Assembly: GCF_013003915.1 (NCBI RefSeq)
Contig: NZ_JABAIV010000002.1
Coordinates: 744,001 to 808,000, forward strand
Direction of reading: 5' to 3'
Source: Telluria aromaticivorans
GTDB taxonomy: Bacteria; Pseudomonadota; Gammaproteobacteria; Burkholderiales; Burkholderiaceae_D
DNA: 64,000 bases
Under the pieces are notes generated by a model. It was not told the origin of the DNA. It searched no databases and worked only from the letters and a program-made list of their open reading frames with translations. Of this stretch, positions 33,872 through 42,223 are shown piece after piece. Every line of letters starts with the position of its first letter. The first letter of the stretch is position 1. The position numbers and the translations under genes were made by a program.

Positions 33872-35515
33872 TCAGGCCGGCTGCGCGAAGCTGATCACGA
33901 AGCGCCCGCTGGCCTTGCGCTCCCCGGTCGGCGCGGCGTCGAAGCGGTATTCGTAGTCGAGCTTCGCATCGTTGTTCAGGCACAGCTCGCGCGCCAGGTA
34001 CAGGCCCAGGCCGGTGCCCTTGCTCGAGGTAGTATAGAAGGGCTCGAACAGGTGGGCGCGCACTTCCGGGGTGATGCCGGGGCCGTCGTCCTGCACGTGC
34101 AGCTCGATGCGCCCGGCGGCGTCGCGCGCCGGGAAAATGCGGATGCTGCCAGGGGCCTTGCTGGCATAGCGCACCGCATTGCCCAGCAGGTTGAGCAGCA
34201 CTTCGTGCAGGTGCAGCGGGTCGAAGCGCACCGCACTGCGCCCAGGGTCGCCTATATAGACTATATCACCGGCGAGCCCGTGGGTTTCGCAGAATTCCAG
34301 CTTCAGCTCGGCCAGGAACCCGCTCAGCTGCAGCGGTTCGCCGTTCGGCTGCACCTTGCGCGAGAGCTGCAGGATGTCTTCCACCATGCGGTTCACGCGG
34401 GTGACGTTATCGCCGATGATCTTCAGCAGCCGCAGCTCGGCCGGGCCGTGCAGGTCTTCGGCCAGCAGCGCGGTGGCATGGCCGATGGCCGATAGCGGGT
34501 TGCGCACCTCGTGCGCGATGCTGGCGGTCAGGCGCCCCATCGAGGCCAGCTTGAGTTGCTGCGCCTGGTTTTCGATGGCGCTCACGTCCTGCATGAACAC
34601 CACGCTGCGACCCAGGGCGACGCCGACGGTATCGACCCGCGCGAAGCGCAGCTTCAGGTGCACCGGCTGGTCGCGCCGGCCGCGTAGCGGGCCCACATCT
34701 TCCTGGTAGGGCTTGACGGTGACAAACGCTGCGCCCTCCACCGGCGCACGCAGCCAGGCGGCGAAGGTCTGCGCCACCGGCTCCAGTCCGGGCGCCTCGC
34801 CGAGCCGGAAGCCGGCCGCATCGCCTTCGACGCCGAGGGTCTGGCGGGCGGCCGGGTTGCCGGTGAAGACCAGGCCGTCGTCACCGACGACCAGGATGCC
34901 GTCGCCGACGTCGGCGATGACGATCCCGTTGATCAGCTGCTGGATACGCAGGTCGGTACCGCGCTGGGCGGCCAGTTCTTCCTGCTTGATCAGGCGCGCC
35001 GCCAGCCGGTTCACCAGCAGCACGCCGGCGAAGAAGGCGCCGCCGTACAGGCCGGCCTGCATCAGCGGCGCCTGGCGGTCCAGCATCACCACCTGCCAGG
35101 TGCTTTCGGCGAGCAGGAACAGCGTCGCGACCGAGGCTGCGAACAGGGCCAGCACCAGCGGCGCCAGGATCGCCGCGCCGGCCAGCGGGAACAGGTAGAG
35201 GATCGCCAGCCCGCTGCGCATGCCGCCGGCGGCGAGGTAGAGCAGCGAAATGACGGCCAAATCCACCGCGATCTGGCAGCCCAGCTGCACCACGAAGCGG
35301 CGCTTCCACCAGGTGCCGAAGCCGGCGAAGGCCAGCGCCGCCAAAAAATAGAAGACGCAGGCTTCGGTATTGACGGCATCGGTGCGCAGGCCGTTGTCGG
35401 TGATGCTCACGCCCAGGTAGAGCAGCAGCACCAGGGCGATGACGATGCGGGTGATGTTGAAGGTCTGGAGCGAGCGCCACATGGTCGCGCGCGCTTCCCG
35501 TGAAAGCGGCAGCAT
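33872..35515 (-). CDS. pilS: Sensor histidine kinase, PilS-type
   Basis: This 547-residue membrane kinase begins with a six-helix hydrophobic domain (about 20-185, from FNITRIVIALVLLLYLG). A PAS domain follows (GNPAARQTLGVEGDAAGF), then a HisKA domain with ASIAHEVRNPLSAIGHA carrying the phospho-His. The HATPase domain has N, DDGPGI and GTGLGLYLA boxes. The six-helix sensor plus PAS matches PilS rather than NtrB. The start at 35515 (MLPLSREARATM) was chosen because upstream codons overlap the next gene. It is 45 bp from pilR. Confidence 0.9.
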   Translation of the reverse strand: MLPLSREARATMWRSLQTFNITRIVIALVLLLYLGVSITDNGLRTDAVNTEACVFYFLAALAFAGFGTWWKRRFVVQLGCQIAVDLAVISLLYLAAGGMRSGLAILYLFPLAGAAILAPLVLALFAASVATLFLLAESTWQVVMLDRQAPLMQAGLYGGAFFAGVLLVNRLAARLIKQEELAAQRGTDLRIQQLINGIVIADVGDGILVVGDDGLVFTGNPAARQTLGVEGDAAGFRLGEAPGLEPVAQTFAAWLRAPVEGAAFVTVKPYQEDVGPLRGRRDQPVHLKLRFARVDTVGVALGRSVVFMQDVSAIENQAQQLKLASMGRLTASIAHEVRNPLSAIGHATALLAEDLHGPAELRLLKIIGDNVTRVNRMVEDILQLSRKVQPNGEPLQLSGFLAELKLEFCETHGLAGDIVYIGDPGRSAVRFDPLHLHEVLLNLLGNAVRYASKAPGSIRIFPARDAAGRIELHVQDDGPGITPEVRAHLFEPFYTTSSKGTGLGLYLARELCLNNDAKLDYEYRFDAAPTGERKASGRFVISFAQPA

Positions 35516-35523
35516 CCGCCGGT

Positions 35524-35772
35524 TTACCGCGGCGGCAGGCGCACGTGGCCCGGCGAGCAGTAGTCGTGGCCGTCGGCGTGCACCGCTTCGGAGGCCGGGA
35601 AATGCAGGCCGCAATGCGCGCACTGGGTCATGGTCTCGATCTGCGCCACCGGCTCCGGCGGCGGTTGCTGCCGGGGTGGCACCTGGTGGCGCCCGCTGGA
35701 GCCCTTCAGCTTGGCGCGCACGGCCATCACCACCAGGATGACCAGGGCGATCCAGAACAGGATACGCATCAT
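35524..35772 (-). CDS. PP0621-family small membrane protein with zinc-binding Cys
   Basis: This 82-residue protein has an N-terminal membrane helix (MMRILFWIALVILVVMAV) followed by a Pro/Gln-rich stretch. A C-terminal metal-binding segment, CAHCGLHFPASEAVHADGHD plus a later YCS, fits a small zinc ribbon of the PP0621 type. Function is unknown. ATG at 35772 overlaps the stop of the CcsA-like gene (ATGATG), and the stop is 8 bp before pilS, so it belongs to the same operon. The second ATG at 35769 is an equal start candidate. Confidence 0.85.
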   Translation of the reverse strand: MMRILFWIALVILVVMAVRAKLKGSSGRHQVPPRQQPPPEPVAQIETMTQCAHCGLHFPASEAVHADGHDYCSPGHVRLPPR

Positions 35773-36572
35773 GCGACTCCCCTGTGCAGGACGACTTCGA
35801 GCACGAAGCGGCTGCCAACATAGGCCAGTGCCAGCGTGGCGAAGCCTGCCAGCGTGAAGCGCAGCGCGGTCTTGCCGCGCCAGCCCTGCCAGCGGCGCCC
35901 GGCCAGCAGCGCGGCAAACAGCAGCCATGACAGCAGCGCGAACACGCTCTTGTGGTCGAGGCGCAGCGCACGGCCGAACAGCTGCTCGGAGAACACGACG
36001 CCCGACAGCACCGTGAGGCTGAGCAGGACGAAACCGATCCAGATCACGCGGAACAGCAGCTTTTCCATGGTCAGCAGCGCCGGCAGCTGGTCGAGCGCGC
36101 CGGCGAACCAGCCGCCGTTGCTGCCGCGCGTGTGCAGCCGCGCTTCCTGCAGCGCCATCAGCACCGCGTGGAAGGCGGCGATGGTCAGGGTGCTGTAGGC
36201 CAGCACCGCGACCGCGACATGCCAGCCGAAGGCAGGCGACTGGTCCTGGAGCTCGAGCACGCTGCCCGGAAAGACCAGCGGCAGCAGCGCCGCGACAAAC
36301 GCGAAGGGCATCACCAGGCGGCGCATGCCGTCAAGGGCGAAATTGCGGTTCTCGAGCCAGTAGGCGGCCACCGAGACCCATAGCGCGCTTGACAGCATGA
36401 TGGCGAAGCCGACCCGCAATTGACCGGGCGAGACGATGTCGAGCGCAAGCGCGGCGCCATGCACCGCCCAGGCCAGGGCGGTGACGCCAGAAATAAGCGC
36501 GCCCCGGCGCGACGGCAGCAGGGCGCACACCGCGTACAGCAGGGCCGCGGCGAGGAAGAGGGAGTTCTGCAT
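35769..36572 (-). CDS. CcsA/YpjD-type inner-membrane cytochrome assembly protein
   Basis: This membrane protein of about 267 residues has eight or so hydrophobic segments. It matches the small CcsA/HemX/YpjD group: LENRNFALDGMRRLVMPFAF, then SPAFGWHVAVAVLAYSTLTIAAFHAVLMALQEARL with conserved His, then FRVIWIGFVLLSLTVLSGVVFSEQLFGRALRLDHKSVFALLSW. Relatives take part in haem or cytochrome c handling, but the WWD motif of true CcsA is not evident. I chose MQNSLFLAA at 36572; an ATG six codons upstream (36590) is possible. It leads a CcsA-like/PP0621/pilS/pilR run. Confidence 0.85.
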   Translation of the reverse strand: MQNSLFLAAALLYAVCALLPSRRGALISGVTALAWAVHGAALALDIVSPGQLRVGFAIMLSSALWVSVAAYWLENRNFALDGMRRLVMPFAFVAALLPLVFPGSVLELQDQSPAFGWHVAVAVLAYSTLTIAAFHAVLMALQEARLHTRGSNGGWFAGALDQLPALLTMEKLLFRVIWIGFVLLSLTVLSGVVFSEQLFGRALRLDHKSVFALLSWLLFAALLAGRRWQGWRGKTALRFTLAGFATLALAYVGSRFVLEVVLHRGVA

Positions 36573-36660
36573 AGTGGAAGGATACACCATCGATTGATGG
36601 TGGGGGCGGAGGGGCTGCTCTGCGGTTACTGCATATTCAAGAGCCGTAGGCTGCTCGCAA

Positions 36661-36703
36661 AACTTGGAGGGAGCAATGCCACCGGCATTGCTCCCTCCAA
36701 GTT
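36661..36703. terminator. Perfect 20-bp hairpin between ABC genes and the CcsA-like gene
   Basis: AACTTGGAGGGAGCAATGCC pairs perfectly with GGCATTGCTCCCTCCAAGTT around a 3-base ACC loop. It lies 49 bp past the stop of the ABC ATPase gene (minus strand). The flanks are only weakly AT-rich, so it could be a terminator without a clean U-tract or a palindromic insertion. Confidence 0.6.
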
Positions 36704-36751
36704 CGTGCTGCCGCCACCTGCTCCTTCAGTACACGGCAGCTACCTGCTCGA

Positions 36752-37576
36752 CTAATCCACCGCCGCCATCCTCAACTCATCCGAATGATGCCGCTCCTGC
36801 TCCTCCATCACCAGCAAACCCAGCTCGCGCTTGAGGGCATTGAACTCCGGCGCCGCCGGGTCGCGCATGCGGGGAATGTGTACCAGCAGGTCGCGCTTGA
36901 CAGTGCCAGGGCGGTAGGTCATCACCACGATGCGGTCGGCCAGGTAGATCGCCTCCTCGATGCTGTGGGTGACGAACAGGATGGTCTTTTTCAGCTCGGA
37001 CCAGATGCGCAGCAGTTCGTCCTGCAGGTTGCGGCGGGTGAGTGCGTCGAGGGCGCCGAAAGGCTCGTCCATCAGCATGATCGGCGAATCGAGGGCGAGC
37101 ACGCGGGCGATCGCCACGCGCTGGCGCATGCCGCCCGACAGGTCCTTGGGGAAGCGCTGGCGGAAATCCGTCAGCGACAGCATGCCCAGCAAATCGCCCA
37201 CGCGCTTGCGGATGGTCGTCTTCGACATCCCCTTGATATGCAGGCCGAAGGCGATGTTGTCCTCCACCGTCATCCAGGGGAAGAGCGCGTACTCCTGGAA
37301 CACCATGCCGCGGTCCGGCCCCGGCGCGCTGACCGGGACGCTGTCGACCAGGATCGTGCCCTTGCTCGGCAGCGAGAAGCCCGCCACCGCGTTGAGCAGC
37401 GTGGACTTGCCGCAGCCGGAAGGCCCGAGCAGGCAGGTGAACTGCCCGCGCGGGATCTCGAGCGAGATGTCCTTCAGCGCTACCACCTGCCGGTCGTGGC
37501 TGGCGAAGATCTTGTTGACGCCATCGACACGGATATGCGGCGCCTGCAGCACCTGCGATGAGTAGGGTGCGTTCAT
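36752..37576 (-). CDS. NitT/TauT-type ABC transporter ATPase
   Basis: This 274-residue cytoplasmic ATPase has a Walker A GPSGCGKST near 52, the Q-loop in VFQEYALFPWM, the signature LSGGMRQRVAIAR, Walker B IMLMDEPFGALDA, and the switch His in FVTHSIEEA. The sequence is close to the ATPases of nitrate/taurine/sulfonate importers. It lies 1 bp downstream of the permease gene. The order substrate protein-permease-ATPase is a complete three-gene importer. Confidence 0.93.
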   Translation of the reverse strand: MNAPYSSQVLQAPHIRVDGVNKIFASHDRQVVALKDISLEIPRGQFTCLLGPSGCGKSTLLNAVAGFSLPSKGTILVDSVPVSAPGPDRGMVFQEYALFPWMTVEDNIAFGLHIKGMSKTTIRKRVGDLLGMLSLTDFRQRFPKDLSGGMRQRVAIARVLALDSPIMLMDEPFGALDALTRRNLQDELLRIWSELKKTILFVTHSIEEAIYLADRIVVMTYRPGTVKRDLLVHIPRMRDPAAPEFNALKRELGLLVMEEQERHHSDELRMAAVD

Positions 37577-37577
37577 G

Positions 37578-38450
37578 TCACTGCTCCAGGCCGCGGTGCC
37601 AGCGCAGCAGATAGTTGTTGAGGCGGTTCATGGCAAGGTCGATCGCCAGGCCGAGCATGCCGATGGTGATCATCCCGGCGATGATCTTGTCGGACCAGAA
37701 GTATTCGCGCGCTTCCAGGATGCGGAAGCCCAGGCCGTTGTTGACGGCGATCATCTCGGAGACGATCACCACGATGAAGGCGGTGCCGATGCCGATCCGC
37801 ACGCCGGACAGGATGTAGGGCACGGCGGCCGGCAGGATCACGCGCAGGAACATGGTGGCGCGTCCGGCGCCGAGGTTGCGCGCGGCGCGCAGGTAGATGC
37901 CGTCCACGTGGCGCACTCCGGCGATGGTATTCATCAGCACCGGGAAGAAGGCGCCCAGCGCGATCAGGAACACGGCCGGCGGGTTGCCCAGCCCGAACCA
38001 CAGGATCGCCAGCGGGATGTAGGCGATCGGCGGGATCGGGCGCAGGATCTGCACGAAGGGGTTCATCCACGCATACACCACGCGGCTGGCGCCCATCGCC
38101 AGGCCGAGCGGCAGCGCCAGGCCGGCGCCGAGGGCGAAGCCCACCACCACCCGGACCATGCTGGTGGTGACGTCGACCGGCAGCTCGCCCGACAGCGCCC
38201 ACGACCACCAGCCGCCCTCGGTGTACGCCTCAAAAGGCACCAGCGGCAGCAGGTAGGCCACCCATTTGCGCCAGACGTCGAGCGGCGCCGGCAGCACCAG
38301 CGGATCGACCCAGCCATTCGCGGCCACCCACTGCCAGAGCAGGATGGCCGCGACCGGCACCACCATGCCGACCGCGCGCTCATACCAGGGATTGCTCCAG
38401 AACGAGCGCGAGGAGCGGCGCCGGTTGCGCGGGATTGCTTGCGTCGTCAT
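37578..38450 (-). CDS. NitT/TauT-type ABC transporter permease
   Basis: This 290-residue inner-membrane permease has an N-terminal basic segment (RNRRRSSRSF) and about six helices. The EAA-type loop NLGAGRATMFLRVILPAAVPYILSG contacts the ATPase. IRPIPPIAYIPLAILWFGLGN is typical of SsuC/TauC permeases. It lies 10 bp after the substrate-binding protein gene and 1 bp before the ATPase gene. Confidence 0.93.
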   Translation of the reverse strand: MTTQAIPRNRRRSSRSFWSNPWYERAVGMVVPVAAILLWQWVAANGWVDPLVLPAPLDVWRKWVAYLLPLVPFEAYTEGGWWSWALSGELPVDVTTSMVRVVVGFALGAGLALPLGLAMGASRVVYAWMNPFVQILRPIPPIAYIPLAILWFGLGNPPAVFLIALGAFFPVLMNTIAGVRHVDGIYLRAARNLGAGRATMFLRVILPAAVPYILSGVRIGIGTAFIVVIVSEMIAVNNGLGFRILEAREYFWSDKIIAGMITIGMLGLAIDLAMNRLNNYLLRWHRGLEQ

Positions 38451-38460
38451 GTGGGCTCCT

Positions 38461-39441
38461 TTAGCGCAGTTTCAGGTCGGCCATGGCGGCGTCGAGCAGG
38501 TCGGTCCGCACCCAGTCCTTCGCCAGCGGCGGGCGCGCCATGCGCCCTACCCCGGTTTTCACCATGGTGTCGGTGGTGACCTGGATGTGCTGCGGCGTGA
38601 TCTCGTAGGAGTATGGCGAATTGCGGATCGCGTCCTGGAAGTCGTCGCTGGTGATCTGGTTCTTGAAGATCACCTCGCGCACGTATTTCTCGGCCACCGC
38701 CGGGTGGTCGATGAAGGTCCGGGTGGCCTCCACAAAACAACGCATGAATTTCTCGGCCACCGGGCGGCGCTCGCGGTAGAACTTCTCGGTCATGACCATG
38801 GTGCGCACCGGCTCGCCGATCGGCGTGTCATAGGGTTTGAGCACTTCGGCGCCATAGCCCTTGTTGATCGCCTGCGAAGACTGCGGCTCGGACTGCATCA
38901 TGGCGTCGATCTGCTTGCCCAGCAGCGCGCCGTTCAGGTCGGCGTAGGGCAGGAAGACCAGCTGCACGTCCTTGCCCGGCGCCGGGTCGCTTGTCAAGCC
39001 GTGCTTGGCCAGTTGGGCCATGAGCAGCACTTCCTGGATCGCACCGCGCGTCACGCCCACCCTTTTGCCCTTGAGCTGGGCCACGCTGCGGATGTTCAGC
39101 TCGGGCCGCGCCACCAGCCGCGCACCGCCGCGGGCGAAGCCGGCCACCGCCACGATCGGGGCGCCGCCGGCGCGGCCCGAGATGGCCGCTTCCGATGCGG
39201 TGGCGCCCACGTCGAGTTCGCCGGCGATGATCGCCTGCATCACGTCCAGCCCTTTCGGGAACACCTTTTCTTCCACCCGGATGCCGCACTTCGGTGCGAT
39301 CTCCTTGATGTACGACACCGCACCGAAGTGCGCGAACTTGAGGTTGCCGAGCCGGACGACTTCATTGGCCGTGGCGGTCACACCGGCGCCTGTTGCCAGC
39401 AGGCTCGCCGCGATGAGGATGTTATTGAATAGTTTGGTCAT
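38461..39441 (-). CDS. NitT/TauT-type ABC transporter substrate-binding protein
   Basis: This 326-residue periplasmic protein has a Sec signal (about 1-26, LLATGAGVTATANE). The mature part has the NMT1/SsuA-like lobe pattern: FAHFGAVSYIKEIAPKCGI, LDVMQAIIAGELDVGATASEAAISG and LKGKRVGVTRGAIQE. The start at 39441 has a GGGAGAAAGG ribosome site. Possible ligands include sulfonates, nitrate or thiamine precursors. No desulfonation or assimilation gene lies beside it, so the substrate is open. Confidence 0.88.
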   Translation of the reverse strand: MTKLFNNILIAASLLATGAGVTATANEVVRLGNLKFAHFGAVSYIKEIAPKCGIRVEEKVFPKGLDVMQAIIAGELDVGATASEAAISGRAGGAPIVAVAGFARGGARLVARPELNIRSVAQLKGKRVGVTRGAIQEVLLMAQLAKHGLTSDPAPGKDVQLVFLPYADLNGALLGKQIDAMMQSEPQSSQAINKGYGAEVLKPYDTPIGEPVRTMVMTEKFYRERRPVAEKFMRCFVEATRTFIDHPAVAEKYVREVIFKNQITSDDFQDAIRNSPYSYEITPQHIQVTTDTMVKTGVGRMARPPLAKDWVRTDLLDAAMADLKLR

Positions 39442-39842
39442 GCCTTTCTCCCTTGAATGCCGCACGACAAAACGGCGCGGCACAGAGGACGATGCTGACG
39501 GGAAACGGCCTGACGGCACGTGAGGTGTGTCAAATTAAGCAAGCTTGCGGCGTGATCGAACACATCACGGCTGCTTAAAAAAAATGCGGTATATCCTGCC
39601 CCCGGCTGAACTCGACCGCTTGCGCAGGGTAAAATAGTGGATTATCGAATGCGCCAATCCGTAGGGTGGGCGGCTTCGCCGCCCACGCGGTGATCGTTAT
39701 CGGCTCCGTTATTGTGCTCGACGATCTCGCCCTTACCGATCACCGCGTGGGCAGGGCCATTTCGGGCAATGCCCGAAATGGCGCCCACCCTACGAGATAC
39801 AGGCAGATCGAACGCCGTCACATATATATAGTCAGGTAGAAC
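39442..39842. other. Divergent intergenic region upstream of ffh
   Basis: This 401-bp region separates the divergent ABC operon and ffh. It holds a REPIN-like element at 39661-39794. A TAAAAT hexamer at 39630-39635 with a weak CTGAAC 18 bp upstream may be the ffh promoter, which would put the element in the ffh leader. I see no coding sequence. Confidence 0.5.
39661..39794. repeat. REPIN-like element 6, both arms of the GTGATC type
   Basis: The left hairpin is GTGGGCGGC-TTC-GCCGCCCAC followed by GCGGTGATCG. The right arm is CGATCACCGCGTGGGC, then a long hairpin in which GCCATTTCGGGC pairs with GCCCGAAATGGC, then CCCACCCTAC. The extended right hairpin is built like that of element 4 with different sequence. 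Confidence 0.85.
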
Positions 39843-41210
39843 ATGCTAGATAACCTTACCCAACGCCTTGCCAAGGTCGTCAAGACCATGCGCGGCGAGG
39901 CGCGCCTTACCGAGGCGAATACCGCCGAGATGCTGCGCGAAGTGCGCATGGCCCTGTTGGAAGCCGACGTCGCGCTGCCGGCGGTGCGTGAATTCATCGC
40001 CAAAGTGAAGGAAAAAGCACTCGGCGAAGAAGTCATCGGCTCGCTCAGCCCGGGCCAGGCCCTGGTCGGCGTGGTGCAGCGCGAGCTGGCGGCCCTGATG
40101 GGTGCCGACCTCGGTCCCGATGCCACCCAGCTCTCGTTCGCCCAGCAGCCGCCGGCGATCATCCTGATGGCCGGTTTGCAGGGCGTGGGTAAAACCACCA
40201 CCGTCGGCAAGCTCGCCAAGTACCTGAAAGAGCAGAAGAAAAAGAAGGTCCTGACCGTTTCGGCCGACGTCTACCGCCCTGCCGCAATCGCGCAGCTGGA
40301 GTCCGTCACCAAGCAGGTCGGCGCCGACTTCTTCCCGAGTACCTCGTCGGACAAGCCGGTCGACATCGCGCTCAACGCGCTGGACTGGGCCAGGAAGCAC
40401 TACCACGACGTCCTGATCATCGACACCGCCGGCCGCCTCGGTATCGACGAAGCGATGATGCAGGAAATCGCCGCGGTGCACGCCGCCGTCAACCCGGTCG
40501 AGACCCTGTTCGTGGTCGACGCCATGCTCGGCCAGGATGCGATCAATACCGCCAAGGCCTTCAACGACACGCTGCCGCTGACCGGCATCGTGCTGACCAA
40601 GCTCGATGGCGACTCGCGCGGCGGCGCCGCACTGTCGGTGCGCCACGTGACCGGCAAGCCGATCAAGTTCGCCGGCGTGTCCGAGAAGCTCGATGGCCTG
40701 GAAGCCTTCGATCCATCGCGCATGGCCAACCGCGTGCTGGGGATGGGCGACATCCTGGCGCTGGTCGAAGAAGCGCGCAAAGGCGTGGATGCCGAAGCGG
40801 CGACCGAACTGGCGAACAAGATCAAGGGCGGCGGCCGGTTCGACATGAACGACTTCAAGGCGCAGCTGACGCAGATGAAAAAAATGGGCGGCATGGCCGG
40901 CCTGCTCGACAAACTGCCGGCGCAGTTCCAGCAGGCTGCCGGCAATGCGAACATGGACCAGGCCGAAAAGCAGGTGCGCCGCATGGTCGGCATCATCGAC
41001 TCGATGACCCCTGGCGAGCGCGCCAAGCCGGATTTGATCAAGGCCAACCGCAAGCGCCGCATCGCGGCCGGCGCCGGCGTGCAGGTGCAGGAAGTCAATC
41101 GCATGCTGAACCAGTACGACCAGATGCAGACCATGATGAAGAAGCTCAAAGGCGGCGGCCTGATGAAGATGATGCGCGGTATGAAAGGCATGATGCCTGG
41201 CATGCGCTGA
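39843..41210 (+). CDS. ffh: Signal recognition particle GTPase Ffh
   Basis: Ffh binds 4.5S RNA and signal sequences and delivers ribosomes to FtsY at the inner membrane. The 455-residue protein has the N domain (MLDNLTQRLAKVVKTMRGEARLTE), the G domain with GLQGVGKTTTVGKLA, DTAGRL, TKLDGDSRGGAALS and the SRP insertion box. The Met-rich M domain at the C terminus (MQTMMKKLKGGGLMKMMRGMKGMMPGM) is cited here in part: MKMMRGMKGMMPGM. An AGGTAG ribosome site precedes the ATG. Confidence 0.98.
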   Translation: MLDNLTQRLAKVVKTMRGEARLTEANTAEMLREVRMALLEADVALPAVREFIAKVKEKALGEEVIGSLSPGQALVGVVQRELAALMGADLGPDATQLSFAQQPPAIILMAGLQGVGKTTTVGKLAKYLKEQKKKKVLTVSADVYRPAAIAQLESVTKQVGADFFPSTSSDKPVDIALNALDWARKHYHDVLIIDTAGRLGIDEAMMQEIAAVHAAVNPVETLFVVDAMLGQDAINTAKAFNDTLPLTGIVLTKLDGDSRGGAALSVRHVTGKPIKFAGVSEKLDGLEAFDPSRMANRVLGMGDILALVEEARKGVDAEAATELANKIKGGGRFDMNDFKAQLTQMKKMGGMAGLLDKLPAQFQQAAGNANMDQAEKQVRRMVGIIDSMTPGERAKPDLIKANRKRRIAAGAGVQVQEVNRMLNQYDQMQTMMKKLKGGGLMKMMRGMKGMMPGMR

Positions 41211-41241
41211 TCGTCGCGGCAGCTTGCCGGGAACTTCAAGG

Positions 41242-41277
41242 AAACCGCGCGGGCACTGGCCTTGCGCGGTTTTTTAA
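41242..41277 (+). terminator. ffh terminator
   Basis: AAACCGCGC and GCGCGGTTT form a 9-bp stem with a 13-base loop followed by TTTT. It begins 32 bp after the ffh stop. Confidence 0.85.
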
Positions 41278-41455
41278 CTTCTGGAGAGCCCGATTTTTCA
41301 TTTGCGGCGCACCGAGCGTGCGATAGCTCGCATTTCGGGGCTTACAAGAATGAAAAAATCTTGAAAAAGACTTGCACGAACAGTAAAAGGCCACCAATAT
41401 AAGCCCGTGCGTCAATAACGCAACTTTCCCCGTGATCGTTTTAGGAGGCTCGAAG

Positions 41456-41845
41456 ATGGCAACAGCCAAAAAATCCACCGCAGCACCAGCCAAGAAAGCA
41501 GCGGCCAAGCCAGCTGCAGCGGCCAAGCCTGCAGCAAAAAAAGCAGCTCCAGCAAAAGCAGCCGCAAAACCAGCCGCCAAGCCTGCAGCAGCACGCAAGC
41601 CGAACGCCGCTTTCATGAAAGCGATGACGCCGTCGGGCGAACTGGCCGCAGTCGTGGGCAACGCACCGCTGCCACGCACTGAAGTCACCAAGAAAGTCTG
41701 GGACTACATCAAGAAAGAAAACCTGCAGGATCCAGAGAACCGCCGCATGATCAATGCCGATGCCAAGCTGAAAGCTGTCTTCGGCGGCAAAGCGCAGGTC
41801 TCGATGTTTGAAATGACCAAACTCATTTCGGATCACCTGAAGTAA
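41456..41845 (+). CDS. SWIB/MDM2-domain protein with Lys/Ala-rich N-terminal tail
   Basis: This 129-residue protein combines about 45 residues of histone H1-like AAKPAAKKA repeats with a SWIB domain (about 52-129: AFMKAMTPSGELAAVVG, TEVTKKVWDYIKKENLQDPENRRMI, KLKAVFGG, FEMTKLISDHL). SWIB domains occur in eukaryotic chromatin remodellers and as small proteins in some bacteria. The tail suggests DNA binding. The ATG at 41456 has a perfect AGGAGG ribosome site 7 bp upstream, implying strong translation. It has its own terminator. The tail matches the large histone-like protein at 19402. Confidence 0.93.
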   Translation: MATAKKSTAAPAKKAAAKPAAAAKPAAKKAAPAKAAAKPAAKPAAARKPNAAFMKAMTPSGELAAVVGNAPLPRTEVTKKVWDYIKKENLQDPENRRMINADAKLKAVFGGKAQVSMFEMTKLISDHLK

Positions 41846-41878
41846 GCATTGCCGGCTGTCCAAAAGCCTTGAATGCAG

Positions 41879-41909
41879 AAAGCCCCGGATTCCGGGGCTT
41901 TTTGTTTTT
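41879..41909 (+). terminator. Terminator of the SWIB gene
   Basis: AAAGCCCCGGA and TCCGGGGCTTT form an 11-bp stem with a 1-base centre, followed by TTGTTTTTG. Confidence 0.9.
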
Positions 41910-42223
41910 GGGGCGCGCAGTACAGGGTTTAGCGTTCGCGGTCCGCGATCTACATTTCGTCTACATACTTATGAACCGTCATTCCCGCCACTGGCGGAAA
42001 TGACTCCCGGCGCCGGGATCCAATTCCCACGAATAGCCACGAAGCATCCGCGCAGCGCTAACGAGGTGCAACGAACTTGGATCCCGGCCTTCGCCGGGAT
42101 GACGTCGATTGAGGATGACGTTTATTCGTAGTCTGCGACTCCGGAGAAGCGGCTGCGCTTACGCGACTTCGGTCACGCTGCTGCAGTTGCGCGACTCCGC
42201 CCAACGCCTCGAAGCGGCGCCAA
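41910..42223. other. Intergenic region before the phosphatase pair
   Basis: This 314-bp region contains the palindromic repeat at 41978-42104 and otherwise no recognisable gene or site. It is flanked by the SWIB terminator and the 3' end of the convergent phosphatase gene. Confidence 0.5.
41978..42104. repeat. Palindromic repeat, GTCATTCCCG/CGGGATGAC family
   Basis: The left end is GTCATTCCCGCCACTGGCGG and the right end is CCCGGCCTTCGCCGGGATGAC, in inverted orientation. An internal CCCGGCGCCGGGATCC is also matched by GGATCCCGG on the right. The CCTTCG core is shared with copies A and C of the TTCCGGC family. Confidence 0.8.
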
